Shown here: positions 63,498-64,000 of the stretch, one piece after another | Position numbering within the stretch: position 1 is the first letter of the stretch | How the letters are laid out: every line of letters begins with the position of its first letter | Program-made: the position numbers and the translations under genes | Notes under the pieces: model-generated | The model's input: only the letters and a program-made list of their open reading frames with translations | Database searches by the model: none | Told to the model about the DNA's origin: nothing | NCBI GenBank assembly: GCA_000023185.1 | Contig: CP001623.1 | Location: 1-64,000, forward strand | Direction: 5' to 3' | Length of the DNA: 64,000 bases | Source of the DNA: Rhizobium leguminosarum bv. trifolii WSM1325 | GTDB lineage: Bacteria; Pseudomonadota; Alphaproteobacteria; Rhizobiales; Rhizobiaceae

Positions 63498-64000
63498 ATG
63501 TCTGCTCCGACCGGATTTGTGAGGCGCCTTGCCGCCGCAGCCATGCTCTTGGCGCTCGCCGCCTGCAGCACCACCGATATCGCCTCCGTGGAAGAACCTG
63601 CTGCGGCGCCGATGACCGGCCAAACCAACGATCCAGCACCCGGTTTCGAGAACGTTGCGATGGGCAGCGAAGAGGATTTCATCCTTAATGTCGGCCGCCG
63701 GATCTACTTCAAGCAGGATTCCGCAACACTCGATCCCGTCGCCATGGCAACCCTGGATAACCAAGCCGCCTGGCTCAACAGGAACCCGTCCTGGCTGCTC
63801 AAGCTGCAGGGATTTGCCGATGATTCCGGCTCCGCAGCCAAAATGGAGACGCTGTCACAGAAGCGCGCCGATGCGGCGATGGCCTATCTCGTCTCGAAGG
63901 GCGTGGACGCCAGGCGCATGTGGGCCAAGGGCTACGGCAACGACCGCGAAGTCCGCGACTGCACGGAGCGCTCTTGCAAGGTCCAGAACAGGCGCGTCGT
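63498..64000 (+). CDS. OmpA/Pal-like lipoprotein, cut by the window end
   Basis: 167 codons seen, continuing past base 64000. A lipoprotein signal peptide ends in the lipobox LALAAC, with the lipid-carrying Cys at residue 23. The OmpA-like domain has RRIYFKQDSATLDPVAMATLDNQAAWL, LQGFADDSGSAAKMETLSQKRADAAMAYL and GYGNDREV in overlapping segments, where the Asp and Arg that bind peptidoglycan are expected. It likely tethers the outer membrane to the cell wall, next to an L,D-transpeptidase. It is related to Pal but the neighbours (no tolB) argue for a paralogue. Confidence 0.88.
   Translation, partial: MSAPTGFVRRLAAAAMLLALAACSTTDIASVEEPAAAPMTGQTNDPAPGFENVAMGSEEDFILNVGRRIYFKQDSATLDPVAMATLDNQAAWLNRNPSWLLKLQGFADDSGSAAKMETLSQKRADAAMAYLVSKGVDARRMWAKGYGNDREVRDCTERSCKVQNRRV

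Overview
The window looks like Rhizobiaceae DNA (Rhizobium or a close relative). Supporting signs are high-GC coding sequence, many ABC uptake operons, a rhizobial-type intergenic repeat at 56045-56085, and an iron box of the rhizobial RirA type (TGA-N9-TCA) upstream of a siderophore receptor. I saw no rRNA, tRNA or CRISPR array. Most of the window is catabolic and transport cargo of the sort found on rhizobial accessory replicons.

Layout. 1-6.9 kb: a GAF histidine kinase divergent from a sugar ABC operon (binding protein, fused ATPase, two permeases, SMP-30 lactonase). 7.3-12.4 kb: a single very large gene for a protein with an N-terminal PD-(D/E)xK nuclease-like segment and a P-loop STAND/NACHT-like NTPase core, a candidate stand-alone antiviral (Avs-like) protein. 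12.5-15.6 kb: a complete IS66-family element with an exact 8-bp target duplication; it carries a VOC/glyoxalase gene inside its ends and a tnpC that is broken twice. 15.7-19.2 kb: MFS exporter and divergent TetR regulator with three matching operators, then an exported epoxide hydrolase. 19.3-24.7 kb: a PaoABC-type molybdenum aldehyde oxidase with XdhC-like and MocA-like maturation genes. 25.0-33.4 kb: creatininase-family amidase, LysR regulator, NMT1-type ABC importer, cytosine-deaminase-like amidohydrolase, FAD oxidase, flavodoxin-fold reductase and a Rid protein, probably one pathway for a nitrogen-containing ring compound. 33.6-37.1 kb: chemoreceptor, GNAT fragment, FhuF-like reductase. 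37.2-39.3 kb: TonB siderophore receptor. 39.6-43.7 kb: a patchy accessory stretch with a FitAB/VapBC-type toxin pair, TetR regulator, decayed GST, an HxsA remnant and an AlbA_2/Schlafen-type ATP-binding protein with a likely N-terminal frameshift. 43.9-45.1 kb: diguanylate cyclase. 45.3-53.4 kb: GntR-controlled dipeptide-type ABC operon with two DapA-family aldolases/lyases. 53.5-62.6 kb: IclR regulator divergent from a second dipeptide-type ABC operon with an alpha/beta hydrolase and a cytosolic gamma-glutamyltransferase. 62.8-64.0 kb: L,D-transpeptidase and an OmpA/Pal-type lipoprotein cut by the window end.

The four ABC operons share a layout: the binding-protein gene comes first and is followed by an RNA hairpin before the rest of the operon, which would give excess binding protein. 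The strongest candidates for undescribed biology are the 1711-residue nuclease-NTPase at 7.3-12.4 kb, the IS66 element with a metabolic passenger gene, and the LysR-linked creatininase/deaminase/FAD-oxidase pathway. No database search was possible; all family calls come from motifs and general knowledge of the families.
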